Assembly (NCBI GenBank): GCA_035564555.1
Contig: DATMTS010000055.1
Coordinates: 1-64,000, forward strand
DNA: 64,000 bases
DNA from: DATMTS01 sp035564555
GTDB taxonomy: Bacteria; Actinomycetota; Actinomycetes; Actinomycetales; Microbacteriaceae
Reading direction: 5' to 3'
In this document: piece after piece, positions 1-7,557 of the stretch
Position numbering within the stretch: the first letter of the stretch is position 1
Layout of the letters: every line of letters begins with the position of its first letter
Program-made: the position numbers and the translations under genes
Notes under the pieces: generated by a model
What the model saw: the letters and a program-made list of their open reading frames with translations, nothing else
The model's database searches: none
What the model was told of the DNA's origin: nothing

Positions 1-27
1 AGCTGCTCCGGCCCGGCCGCAGGGGAC

Positions 28-1383
28 TTACTTGACCGTGAAGCCCTGAGACTTCGCGTACTTCACCATGATCGCCTGCAGGTCGGTCGCCGCCTGATCG
101 CCGGTGGTCTTACCGGTGTTGATCTTCGTCACCTGGGCCTGCAACTGCGCGTAGTAGTAGACCGAGAAGGGGCTGTAGTCGAAGCCCTTGTATGCGTTCT
201 CCGCCGGCACGTAGATGTCTTTGTTCGCCGTCTGCCCGTTGAAGAAGTCCACCGGGTTGTTGACGAACGCGCTGGAGGTCAGCACGCCCTGGTTGAGCGG
301 GAAGATGGTCTGCGTCTTCCAGCCGTCGGTCAGCGATGCGTCATCGGCGTAGAGACCCTTGGCCACCTCGGCCGCGAGCTTCACGTTGGTCGCCTGGGAG
401 GTGACGGCGAAGGTCGATCCGCCCCAGTTGACCGAGACGTCGTCGCCGGCGTTCCACTGCGGAAGCGGCGCGACCGCGAACTTGCCCTTCTCGCTGCCCT
501 TGCCGACACCCGCACCGGTCAGGTACCCGGGCGCCCATGCGGCGGAGATGTAGGTCGCGTACTTGCCGCCGACCATTCCGGCGATGTAGTCGGTCGTGAA
601 CTGGTCTTGGGTGCCGACCAGGCCCTTCTTGACCAGGCCGGCCCAGTAGCTCAGCACATCCTTCGTCGCCTGGTCGTCCAGGTTGATCGAGATGTTCTTC
701 GGGTCCGACAGGCTGTAGGTGAACGGCTGAGCGCCCTTCTGCGCCATCAGAGCCGTGACGGCGGCAGGAACGTTGCCGCCGAGGTCGCCGAACAGCGGCC
801 CGCCGGCATCCTTGACCTTCTGCGCGGCCTGCGCGTACTCGGCCCAGGTGGTCGGCGGCTTGATGCCGTACTTGTCGAGCACGTCCTTGCGGTAGATCAT
901 CGCCATCGGTCCGCCGTCGACGGGGATGGCGTACACGGAGGACCCCTGCGAGACATCCTTCCAGGCGCCGTCGCTGAAGTTCTTCTTGACGTCGTTCGCG
1001 CCGTACGGCGCGAGGTCGACGAGCGCCTTCTGGATCTCGAATCCGGTCAGCTGGTCGGCTTCGAGCATGATGACGTCGGGCGCACCCTTGCCGGCCGCGA
1101 TCGCGGTCTGGAACTTCGCATACTCGGGTCCGCCCTGACCGGCGACCGTCCAGCACACCTGCACGTCTTTGTGGGCCTTGTTGAAGTTGTCGACGACCTT
1201 GGCCATGTTGGGGTACCACGCCCAGACCGAGACCTGCGGCGCGTCGTTCATCATCTTGTTGGTGCAGTTGGTGAGCTTGGGGTTCGTAGCAGCCTTGTCG
1301 CTGCTGCCGCCGGAACTGCATGCGGCAAGCGTCACCGCCAATGCAATGGCGGACACTGCCGCCATGATCGCTCTCTTCCTCAC
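28..1383 (-). CDS. Sugar ABC transporter substrate-binding lipoprotein
   Basis: Captures a solute, probably a sugar or oligosaccharide, outside the membrane and passes it to an ABC permease. The 451-residue product starts with MRKR, a hydrophobic core and a lipobox LAAC with Cys22 as the lipidation site, then a Ser/Gly linker; the length and the body (for example PVDGGPMAMIYRKDVLDKYG) fit family 1 (MalE/UgpB-like) binding proteins. The GTG start at 1383 follows AAGGGAA. The stop is 27 nt from the window edge, so the expected permease genes lie outside. A LacI regulator gene lies just upstream on the same strand with an operator in between, which suggests substrate-induced expression. The substrate cannot be told from sequence. 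Confidence 0.9.
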   Translation of the reverse strand: MRKRAIMAAVSAIALAVTLAACSSGGSSDKAATNPKLTNCTNKMMNDAPQVSVWAWYPNMAKVVDNFNKAHKDVQVCWTVAGQGGPEYAKFQTAIAAGKGAPDVIMLEADQLTGFEIQKALVDLAPYGANDVKKNFSDGAWKDVSQGSSVYAIPVDGGPMAMIYRKDVLDKYGIKPPTTWAEYAQAAQKVKDAGGPLFGDLGGNVPAAVTALMAQKGAQPFTYSLSDPKNISINLDDQATKDVLSYWAGLVKKGLVGTQDQFTTDYIAGMVGGKYATYISAAWAPGYLTGAGVGKGSEKGKFAVAPLPQWNAGDDVSVNWGGSTFAVTSQATNVKLAAEVAKGLYADDASLTDGWKTQTIFPLNQGVLTSSAFVNNPVDFFNGQTANKDIYVPAENAYKGFDYSPFSVYYYAQLQAQVTKINTGKTTGDQAATDLQAIMVKYAKSQGFTVK

Positions 1384-1505
1384 TGTGTTTCCCTTCGTGC
1401 TCTCTTGGACTTCTTCGTCTTACGGGGCGAGGGGAAGAGGGAAGGCGCGCCTTCCGAATCCTCTTTGACTCCCGTTCGTGCGGTGCAATCCGGTCCTCAG
1501 CCGGT

Positions 1506-1532
1506 CTACAACGTTATAGGTAAACGTTGTAG
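1506..1532. promoter_or_regulatory. LacI-type operator upstream of the ABC transporter
   Basis: Perfect inverted repeat with 10-bp arms, CTACAACGTT (1506-1515) and AACGTTGTAG (1523-1532), and a 7-nt centre. It lies between the lacI stop (1598) and the binding-protein start (1383), immediately downstream of the predicted -10, where a bound repressor would block transcription. Confidence 0.8.
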
Positions 1533-1537
1533 AAGTC

Positions 1538-1566
1538 ATCATGACGATCGGACGGGAACCTGTCAA
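1538..1566 (-). promoter_or_regulatory. Probable promoter of the sugar transporter operon
   Basis: On the minus strand a perfect -35 TTGACA (1566-1561) is separated by 17 nt from CATGAT (1543-1538; four of six consensus bases). The operator at 1506-1532 covers the predicted start of transcription. Confidence 0.6.
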
Positions 1567-1597
1567 GCGTGGAACGGAAGCGAGTCGGCGCGTCTCG

Positions 1598-2617
1598 TCA
1601 CGAACGCATAACGGCGGTGGATTCCCGCTCGACGATGCGGAACGACGACTCGAATTCCCGAGGGGGCGTGGCGCTTTCCGGGTCGGCGATCCGTTCCAGC
1701 AGAACACGTACCGCCGTCTCGGCGATCTCCTCGCGGCCGGGATCCACGGTCGACAACGACGGCAGCGAGTAGCGGGTCTCGTCGATGTCGTCGAACCCGA
1801 TGACCGAGACGTCATCGGGCACCCGCAGGCCGTGCTCCTGCAGCACCCGCACCGCGCCCAGCGCGATCGCGTCGTTGAACGCGACGATCGAGTCGAACGA
1901 ACGACCGTCCGCGAGCACGGCCTGCATGGCGTTGGCGCCATCGGCACGGTGCCAGGTGCCGACATCCACCACCAGATCGTCGTCGTACGGGATGTTCGCC
2001 GCCGCGAGGGCCTCGCGGTAACCCTGCAGGCGCAGGCCCGCCGAACCGATGCGCTCGCCCGGATGAGCGCCCAACGCGATGATGCGACGATGGCCGAGCG
2101 AGATCATGTACTCGGTCGCCGCTCGCGCGGCGGCTACGTTCTGCATCGTCACGTGGTCGGCGGGACCGTTGAAGATGCGCTCGCCCAGCAGCACCAGGGG
2201 CGTCGGGATGTCGACGAGCGCGGCGTCGTTCTGCCCCAGCGCGAGCACGCTGAACAGGATGCCGTCGACCATCCTCACCCGCGGACCGTTCAGCAACTCG
2301 AGCTCTCGCTCGCGCACGCCGCCGCTCTGCTGGATCATCAGCACGAGATCCCGTTCGGCGGCGGCCCGCATCACGGAGTCGGCGAGCTCGGCGAAGTAGG
2401 CGTTCCTGAGATCCGGGATGATGAGGCTGATCGCACCCGTGCGTCCGAGCCTCAGACCTCGGGCGGAGAGGTTCGGCTGGTACCCGAGATCATCGATCGC
2501 CTTGAGCACCCGGGCGCGGGTCTCCTCGCGGATGTACGGGTAGTCGTTGATCACGTTGGAAACCGTCTTGATCGAAACGCCGGCGGCCTTCGCCACGTGG
2601 TGCAATGTCACCGCCAC
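1598..2617 (-). CDS. LacI family transcriptional regulator
   Basis: DNA-binding repressor expected to control the adjacent sugar transporter. The 339-residue protein has the LacI helix-turn-helix in residues 3-50 (VTLHHVAKAAGVSIKTVSNV) ending in the hinge GYQPNLSARGLRLGRTGAI, followed by a periplasmic-binding-protein-like ligand domain with typical motifs near the C-terminus (VIGFDDIDETRYSLPSLSTV). GTG start at 2617. It is transcribed in the same direction as the binding-protein gene, with a perfect 27-bp palindrome in the 214-nt gap. The inducer is unknown but is presumably the imported sugar. Confidence 0.9.
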   Translation of the reverse strand: MAVTLHHVAKAAGVSIKTVSNVINDYPYIREETRARVLKAIDDLGYQPNLSARGLRLGRTGAISLIIPDLRNAYFAELADSVMRAAAERDLVLMIQQSGGVRERELELLNGPRVRMVDGILFSVLALGQNDAALVDIPTPLVLLGERIFNGPADHVTMQNVAAARAATEYMISLGHRRIIALGAHPGERIGSAGLRLQGYREALAAANIPYDDDLVVDVGTWHRADGANAMQAVLADGRSFDSIVAFNDAIALGAVRVLQEHGLRVPDDVSVIGFDDIDETRYSLPSLSTVDPGREEIAETAVRVLLERIADPESATPPREFESSFRIVERESTAVMRS

Positions 2618-2674
2618 CTGAACCCCCCTCTTCAGCTCGTCGTCCCGCTCGAGGCGGTTCCGTATTCCCGAAGA

Positions 2675-3313
2675 TTACAACGATGCAGGATCGTGCGGCT
2701 CCGCAGCCGCGATCCCCCGGAGACCGAGGATCGCCAGTGCCGCGGCGGCCTGCTCACGGGCGCCCTCCCGGGTCACGGCGGGCATCAGGCCGAGCAGACG
2801 TTTGCGATGGCTCTCGCCGACGAGCAGCGTGAACAGCTCGGGTGCGCGTTCGGCGGCCTGCGCCCCCCTCTCACGCCGGATGTGCTCGGCCAGCCGCGCG
2901 ATGTGCTGCACCTCTCCGTTGTCGTGCAACGAGACCGCCAGCTCGGGAAAGCGGGTCGACTCGGCGATGACCAGACGGTGCAGGCCGATCAGCTCCGCCG
3001 AGTCGAGTCGGTACACCATGCGCGCCGCGAGGGCCTCGAGCGTCTCCTCGTGCGGGCCGCGGTCGCTCACCGTCGTCGCCAGGCTCCGCACCATCTCGGT
3101 GAAGACGCCGGCCTTGTCGCCGAAGTAGCTGTAGATGGTCCGTTTGCTCACCCGCGCGGCGGCCGCGAGCTCATCGACCGTCGCCTGCCCGAAGCCGCGC
3201 TCGAGGAAGACCGGCAAGGCGGCATCCAGGATCTGAGACCTGCGTTCGACCCGCTCTTCCGCTGTCGGCCGACCGCGCTTTCGCGTAGCCTCGAACGTAT
3301 CGCGATCGCCCAC
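2675..3313 (-). CDS. TetR family transcriptional regulator, divergent to the pdh operon
   Basis: One-domain repressor of about 212 residues. The N-terminal helix-turn-helix (RRSQILDAALPVF to SKRTIYSYFGDKAGVFTEMV) is a clear TetR_N domain; the C-terminal half is the variable ligand domain and has no recognised signature. I chose the GTG at 3313 because GGGAGG precedes it by 7 nt; longer readings of this frame run into the pdhA gene on the other strand. It is transcribed divergently from pdhA, and the 129-nt gap holds a long palindrome (3364-3397), so control of the pyruvate dehydrogenase operon and of itself is likely. Confidence 0.88.
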   Translation of the reverse strand: MGDRDTFEATRKRGRPTAEERVERRSQILDAALPVFLERGFGQATVDELAAAARVSKRTIYSYFGDKAGVFTEMVRSLATTVSDRGPHEETLEALAARMVYRLDSAELIGLHRLVIAESTRFPELAVSLHDNGEVQHIARLAEHIRRERGAQAAERAPELFTLLVGESHRKRLLGLMPAVTREGAREQAAAALAILGLRGIAAAEPHDPASL

Positions 3314-3363
3314 GTCGTGCCTCCCTCGCGAATCAAGCCCGGGATGCGGTGCGTGGCCCCCGG

Positions 3364-3397
3364 CGATATAATGAAACGCGTTGGTGTCATTATATCG
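3364..3397. promoter_or_regulatory. Divergent promoter/operator palindrome between tetR and pdhA
   Basis: Perfect 11-bp arms CGATATAATGA (3364-3374) and TCATTATATCG (3387-3397), with the 8-bp palindrome AACGCGTT (3375-3382) in the spacer. Each arm contains TATAAT, one reading rightward toward pdhA (3367-3372) and one leftward toward tetR (3394-3389), so operator and both -10 elements coincide. No good -35 is visible for either direction. Confidence 0.75.
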
Positions 3398-3442
3398 ACA
3401 CCGACTTGCGACTCCACAAGGGTCGTCCGAAGGGAGCTCAGG

Positions 3443-4624
3443 ATGCCCGCACAGACGCGGACCACGCGGAAGGCCCCGTCGCGCACAACCGGCACGACGG
3501 CGAAGACCTCCGCACCGACCGACGCGGCGAGGGCCGCGAGCACGACGAAGGCGAAGAGGCCGAAGAGCGGCCTGGCGCCGGAACGGCTCGTCGAGTTCTA
3601 CGAGCGCATGGTGCTGATCCGCCGGTTCGAGGAACGCGCCGCGCGCGCTTACACGCAGGCACTCGTGGGCGGATACTGCCACCTCAATCTGGGCGAGGAG
3701 GCCGCCGTCGTCGGCCTGATGGCGGCCATGCGCAAGACCGACTACCTCTTCACCAACTACCGCGAGCACGGCTTCGCGTTGATGCGCGACATCGCGCCCG
3801 AGCGCGTGATGAGCGAACTGTACGGACGCATCGACGGAGTCTCGAAGGGCTGGGGCGGGTCGATGCACATGTTCGACATCACGCAGCGACTGCTCGGCGG
3901 CTACGGCATTGTGGGAGGGCAGATTCCGCTCGCCACCGGCGTCGGCCTCGCAATCGACTACCGCGACCAGGACGACGTGGTGATGTGCACGATGGGCGAT
4001 GGCACCACCAACATCGGCGCGTTCCACGAGTCACTGAACATCGCAGCGCTGTGGAACCTGCCGGTCGTCTTCGTGATCAGCAACAATCAGCTGGGCATGG
4101 GCACCACCGTCGAGAAGTCGTCGGCCGAACCGGAACTCTACAAGCGAGCTGCGGCATATCGGATGGCCTCCGAACGGGTCGACGGGTTCGATCCTGAGGT
4201 CGTGTTCGAGGCGACCGACCGCGCGATCGCCTCCGCCCGGGCCGGTAAGCCGTACCTGCTCGAGGTCGTCACCGAGCGGCTGCGCGGCCATTCCGTCGTC
4301 GACCCGGCCAAGTACCGGTCGGCCGAAGAGGTCGCCGACTTGAAGAAGTTCGATCCAGTGCACACGTTCGGCGAGCGTTTGAAGAAGCAGGGCCTGCTCG
4401 ACGACGCGGCGATCAAGCGGATCGACGATGCGGCCATGGATGTCGTCGCCAAGGCCGCAGCGTTCGCCGAAGCGAGCCCGTTCCCCGAGGTCGACACGCT
4501 TTTCGACTACACCTACGCGACGCCGGTCAACGGCGACTCCCGCCGGCTGCCCGGGGAACCGCTCTTTCCGCCGCTGCCCAGACCTGCTGCCGATACCGGC
4601 ACCCCGACGGGAGCAAACGCATGA
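3443..4624 (+). CDS. pdhA: Pyruvate dehydrogenase E1 component, alpha subunit
   Basis: Thiamine-pyrophosphate-dependent decarboxylation of pyruvate, with PdhB, as the first step of the pyruvate dehydrogenase complex. The 393-residue protein carries the TPP motif GDG at 185-187 and NN at 214-215, and the typical stretches YLFTNYREHGFALMRDI and KGWGGSMHMFD. The first 40 residues are a Lys/Arg/Thr/Ala-rich extension not needed for catalysis. The ATG at 3443 has AAGGGAG 6 nt upstream; the open frame extends leftward to 1541 but nothing there resembles the family. It overlaps pdhB by 4 nt (ATGA). Branched-chain 2-oxoacid dehydrogenase is the main alternative, but the E1 beta match favours pyruvate. 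Confidence 0.88.
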   Translation: MPAQTRTTRKAPSRTTGTTAKTSAPTDAARAASTTKAKRPKSGLAPERLVEFYERMVLIRRFEERAARAYTQALVGGYCHLNLGEEAAVVGLMAAMRKTDYLFTNYREHGFALMRDIAPERVMSELYGRIDGVSKGWGGSMHMFDITQRLLGGYGIVGGQIPLATGVGLAIDYRDQDDVVMCTMGDGTTNIGAFHESLNIAALWNLPVVFVISNNQLGMGTTVEKSSAEPELYKRAAAYRMASERVDGFDPEVVFEATDRAIASARAGKPYLLEVVTERLRGHSVVDPAKYRSAEEVADLKKFDPVHTFGERLKKQGLLDDAAIKRIDDAAMDVVAKAAAFAEASPFPEVDTLFDYTYATPVNGDSRRLPGEPLFPPLPRPAADTGTPTGANA

Positions 4625-5616
4625 CGATCATGACCTACCGCCAGGCGCTGCACGACACGCTGCGCGCCGAGATGCTGCGCGATGAGAACGTCTTCCTGAT
4701 CGGCGAAGAGATCGGCGTCTTCGAGGGCTCGTACAAGATCACGGCGGGCCTGCTCAAGGAGTTCGGCTACAAGCGGGTACGCGACACCCCGATCGCCGAA
4801 GAGGGTTTCACCGGCGCCGCCATCGGCGCCGCGATGCTCGGGTTGCGCCCCGTCGTCGAGATCATGACGATCAACTTCTCGCTGCTGGCGCTCGACCAGA
4901 TCGTGAACCATGCGGCGAAGATCTACGGCATGTTCGGCGGTCAGGCCAAGGTTCCGATGGTGATCCGCACCCCCGGCGGCGGCGGTCAGCAGCTGGGCGC
5001 CACGCACTCCCAGAACATCGAGCTGTACTACGCGTTCGTGCCCGGCATGAAGGTCGTCGCGCCCTCGACCCCGGCGGACGCGAAGGCCCTGCTGCTGGCA
5101 TCCATTCGCGACGACGACCCGGTGCTGTTCCTGGAGAATCTGGCGCTGTACAACACCAAGGGTGAGGTGCCCGACGACGACACGCCCGCCGAGATCGGCA
5201 AGGCGAAGGTCACTCGCGAAGGCACCGATCTGACGCTTATCGGGTACTCGCGCATGGCGCACGTCGCCGCGGAGGTGGCTGAGAAGCTCGCGGAGTCCGA
5301 CGGGTTGAACATCGAGGTCGTCGATCTGCGCAGTCTGCGCCCGCTGGACCGCGCCACGATCGTCGAGTCGGTCAAGAAGACGCATGCTGCGGTCATCGTC
5401 GAAGACGACTGGCTCACCTATGGCATCGGAGCGGAACTGGCCGCGACGATCTCCGACGGAGCGTTCGACTATCTGGATGCCCCGGTGCGGCGGGTCGCGA
5501 TGGCGGAGGTTCCGATGCCGTACTCGAAGCCGTTGGAGACCGCGGCGCTGCCGAGCGAAGACGACGTCATCGGCGCCATCCGCCAGACTCTTGACGCGGT
5601 CGGGCACCGCAGGTAA
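4621..5616 (+). CDS. pdhB: Pyruvate dehydrogenase E1 component, beta subunit
   Basis: Partner of PdhA in the E1 heterotetramer. The 331-residue protein begins with the usual transketolase pyrimidine-binding domain (MLRDENVFLIGEEIGVFEGS) and ends with the transketolase C-terminal domain (VDLRSLRPLDRATIVESV). The stretch GGQAKVPMVIRTPGGGGQQLGATHSQ is family-typical. Its length equals that of two-subunit E1 beta proteins. It overlaps pdhA by 4 nt and is followed by pdhC after 10 nt, so the three genes are one operon. Confidence 0.9.
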   Translation: MTIMTYRQALHDTLRAEMLRDENVFLIGEEIGVFEGSYKITAGLLKEFGYKRVRDTPIAEEGFTGAAIGAAMLGLRPVVEIMTINFSLLALDQIVNHAAKIYGMFGGQAKVPMVIRTPGGGGQQLGATHSQNIELYYAFVPGMKVVAPSTPADAKALLLASIRDDDPVLFLENLALYNTKGEVPDDDTPAEIGKAKVTREGTDLTLIGYSRMAHVAAEVAEKLAESDGLNIEVVDLRSLRPLDRATIVESVKKTHAAVIVEDDWLTYGIGAELAATISDGAFDYLDAPVRRVAMAEVPMPYSKPLETAALPSEDDVIGAIRQTLDAVGHRR

Positions 5617-5626
5617 GGCAACTGAA

Positions 5627-7042
5627 ATGATCGAGATCACCATGCCACGCCTCTCCGACACGATGGAGGAAGGCAGCATCGCCACCTGGCACAAGAAGCC
5701 CGGCGACCCCGTAGAGGTCGGAGACGTACTCGTCGAGATCGAGACCGACAAGGCGACGATGGAGTACGAAGCCTACGAAGCAGGCACCATGTCGAAGATC
5801 CTCGTGCCCGAGGGTGAGCTGGCCACGATCGGGCAGCCGATCGCACTGCTCGACGACGGCAGCGGCGCGGCGCCCGCCGGCGACGAGTCGCCCCAGTCGG
5901 TGGCGGCAACGACGGATGCCGCCCCGGGCGGCGAGCCCGGAGTGCCGGTCTCCGACGAGCAGGCTCAGGATGCCGCCGGTACCGCTTCGGCTGGTCGAGC
6001 AGCGAGCGCCGGCGAGCGTATCGAGACCGAGGAACCGGGTCTCGATACGGCTGCTGAGCCTGTCGAAGGGCGACCGGCAGAGCAGACCGACGAGCGCCGG
6101 TTCGCGTCGCCTCTGGTACGCAAGCTCGCCCGTGACCACGGACTCGACCTGAGCTCGGTGCACGGCACGGGCCCGGGCGGACGCATCATCCGAGCCGACA
6201 TCGAGGGCCTGCTCAGCGGCACCGGCGGCACCGGCGGCACCGGCGGCGAGCCTTCGGTCGCCGCAGGGGCGCCGACATCCGGCTCCGCGGGGAGCCGAGC
6301 AACCGGTGCGACTCCCGCGACCGGCGCGGCCGACGCGAAGCGGGCATCCGAGTCGGTGCCTCTCAGCCAGACCCGGCGCGTGATCGCCCGAAGGCTCGGC
6401 GAGAGCGCGCGCACCATCCCGCACTTCTACGTCACGGCCGTCGCCGACGCGGAGGCCCTGATGACGTTACGCGCCGACCTGAACGCCCAACTCACGGCAT
6501 CCGGTCGCCCCAAGGTGAGTGTGAACGACCTGCTGATCAGGGCGAGTGCGCTCGCACTGCGGGAGCATCCCCTGGTCAACGCGTCGTACCTGGGCGACGA
6601 GTCGACGACCATGCAGGTGCACCATCGCATCAACGTCGGCATCGCGGTCGCCTCCGAGAACGGGCTCGTCGTTCCGGTGATCGAGGATGCCGACCAGAAG
6701 ACCGTCACCCAGCTCGGCGTCGAGGCGAAGAAGCTGGTCGGGCTCGCCAACGACAAGAAGCTGAGCATCGACCAGATGTCCGGCGGAACGTTCACCATCT
6801 CGAACCTCGGCATGTTCGGCGTCGAGCAGTTCACGGCGATCATCAACCCTCCGGAGGGCGCGATCCTGGCCGTTGGCGGTACGAAGCCCGAACCGGTCGT
6901 CATCGACGGCGAGGTCGTCGTGCATCATCGGATGCGCTACACGCTCTCGGCCGATCACCGCATCATCGACGGCGCGTTGGCGGCGCAGTTCCTGCAGACC
7001 CTTACGCGGCTGATCGAGAGCCCCTGGACGATCATCGCCTGA
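5627..7042 (+). CDS. pdhC: Dihydrolipoamide acetyltransferase (E2) of the pyruvate dehydrogenase complex
   Basis: Transfers acetyl groups from E1 to CoA through a swinging lipoyl arm. Domains of the 471-residue protein: one lipoyl domain (1-78) with the modified lysine in ETDKATME at Lys42; a long Ala/Glu/Gly linker; an E1/E3-binding domain (about 158-195, ASPLVRKLARDHGLDLSSV); a second linker with three exact GGC-ACC-GGC units; and the catalytic domain ending in the active-site motif His444-R-I-I-Asp448. Residues about 121-149 of the first linker are encoded by a palindromic repeat element. The start at 5627 follows AGGTAAGG. No E3 (lipoamide dehydrogenase) gene is nearby, so E3 must be encoded elsewhere. 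Confidence 0.9.
   Translation: MIEITMPRLSDTMEEGSIATWHKKPGDPVEVGDVLVEIETDKATMEYEAYEAGTMSKILVPEGELATIGQPIALLDDGSGAAPAGDESPQSVAATTDAAPGGEPGVPVSDEQAQDAAGTASAGRAASAGERIETEEPGLDTAAEPVEGRPAEQTDERRFASPLVRKLARDHGLDLSSVHGTGPGGRIIRADIEGLLSGTGGTGGTGGEPSVAAGAPTSGSAGSRATGATPATGAADAKRASESVPLSQTRRVIARRLGESARTIPHFYVTAVADAEALMTLRADLNAQLTASGRPKVSVNDLLIRASALALREHPLVNASYLGDESTTMQVHHRINVGIAVASENGLVVPVIEDADQKTVTQLGVEAKKLVGLANDKKLSIDQMSGGTFTISNLGMFGVEQFTAIINPPEGAILAVGGTKPEPVVIDGEVVVHHRMRYTLSADHRIIDGALAAQFLQTLTRLIESPWTIIA
5990..6074. repeat. REP-like palindromic element inside the pdhC linker
   Basis: GTATCGAGACC (6018-6028) and GGTCTCGATAC (6038-6048) form a perfect 11-bp inverted repeat with a 9-nt loop, flanked by GGTCGAGCAGCGAGCG on the left and a TGAGCCTGTCGAAGGG-type sequence on the right. 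These are the kinds of cores I know from interspersed palindromic repeats of Actinobacteria. The element is open in the pdhC frame and translated as an Ala/Glu/Gly-rich linker. Confidence 0.65.
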
Positions 7043-7070
7043 CGCCGGCGAGGTAGGCAGGCGCTGTCCG

Positions 7071-7098
7071 CCGCTCAGCGTCCCCCGCTCAGCGTCTC
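7071..7098. repeat. Two tandem copies of a 14-bp unit after pdhC
   Basis: CCGCTCAGCGTCCC (7071-7084) is followed directly by CCGCTCAGCGTCTC (7085-7098), one mismatch apart, then a third decayed copy. A 6-bp hairpin (GTCTCC/GGAGAC, 7094-7111) overlaps it but lacks a T run. Confidence 0.6.
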
Positions 7099-7164
7099 CC
7101 CGCTCGGAGACTCGGGAGCCTGTTCGAGTATTCGGCGTGCGTTGCCTCGGCTCTGCCGTGCGGA

Positions 7165-7170
7165 TACCGT
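7165..7170 (+). promoter_or_regulatory. Predicted -10 of a leaderless transcript (DUF3467 gene)
   Basis: TACCGT followed by exactly 6 nt and then the ATG at 7177; no ribosome-binding site is present. Confidence 0.55.
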
Positions 7171-7176
7171 TGCCAG

Positions 7177-7515
7177 ATGGACGATGAACCGAACAAGCTC
7201 CCGCTGCGGCTCGCCGTCGAGCTTCCTCCCGACAAGGTGACCGGGGTCTTCGCCGACTTCGCGAACATCTGGCACACTCCGGTGGGCTTCGTGATCGACT
7301 TCCTGTCGACGAAGCAGCCGGCCCAGCCTGCGGCATCCGACGACGGGATCGTCGACCATGCGGTGCTGGAGACCGTCGTCGCCTCACGCATCCGCATTCC
7401 GCCGGAACAGATCTTCCCGCTGATCAACGCACTGCAGGAGCAGGGTCAGAAGTGGCTGGAGGAGCAGGGTCGCATCGAGCCGCCCGAGGCGTGGCTACCG
7501 CACCGGCCGGAGTAG
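7177..7515 (+). CDS. DUF3467 family protein
   Basis: A 112-residue cytosolic protein of unknown function. The pattern VFADFANIWHTPVGFVIDFL, then VASRIRIPPEQIFPLINAL and a C-terminal helix LQEQGQKWLEEQG matches what I know of DUF3467 (small proteins with an alternating beta-strand core). No signal peptide, membrane segment or catalytic motif is visible. It stands alone between pdhC and a convergent gene; its start appears leaderless (TACCGT, 6 nt, ATG), which supports an independent transcript rather than read-through from pdh. Confidence 0.72.
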   Translation: MDDEPNKLPLRLAVELPPDKVTGVFADFANIWHTPVGFVIDFLSTKQPAQPAASDDGIVDHAVLETVVASRIRIPPEQIFPLINALQEQGQKWLEEQGRIEPPEAWLPHRPE

Positions 7516-7557
7516 TGCGCGGACGTCTTCGGTAGCGCTGCGGACCGACGGGATCGG

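Noticed and set aside
1541..3442. Very long open reading frame running into pdhA from the left
   Set aside because: It is open only because of high GC; the translation is Arg/His/Pro-rich and antisense to lacI and tetR. The RBS-supported ATG at 3443 is the real start.
7094..7111. Hairpin after pdhC as a terminator
   Set aside because: Only a 6-bp stem, no T run, and it arises from the 14-bp tandem repeat.
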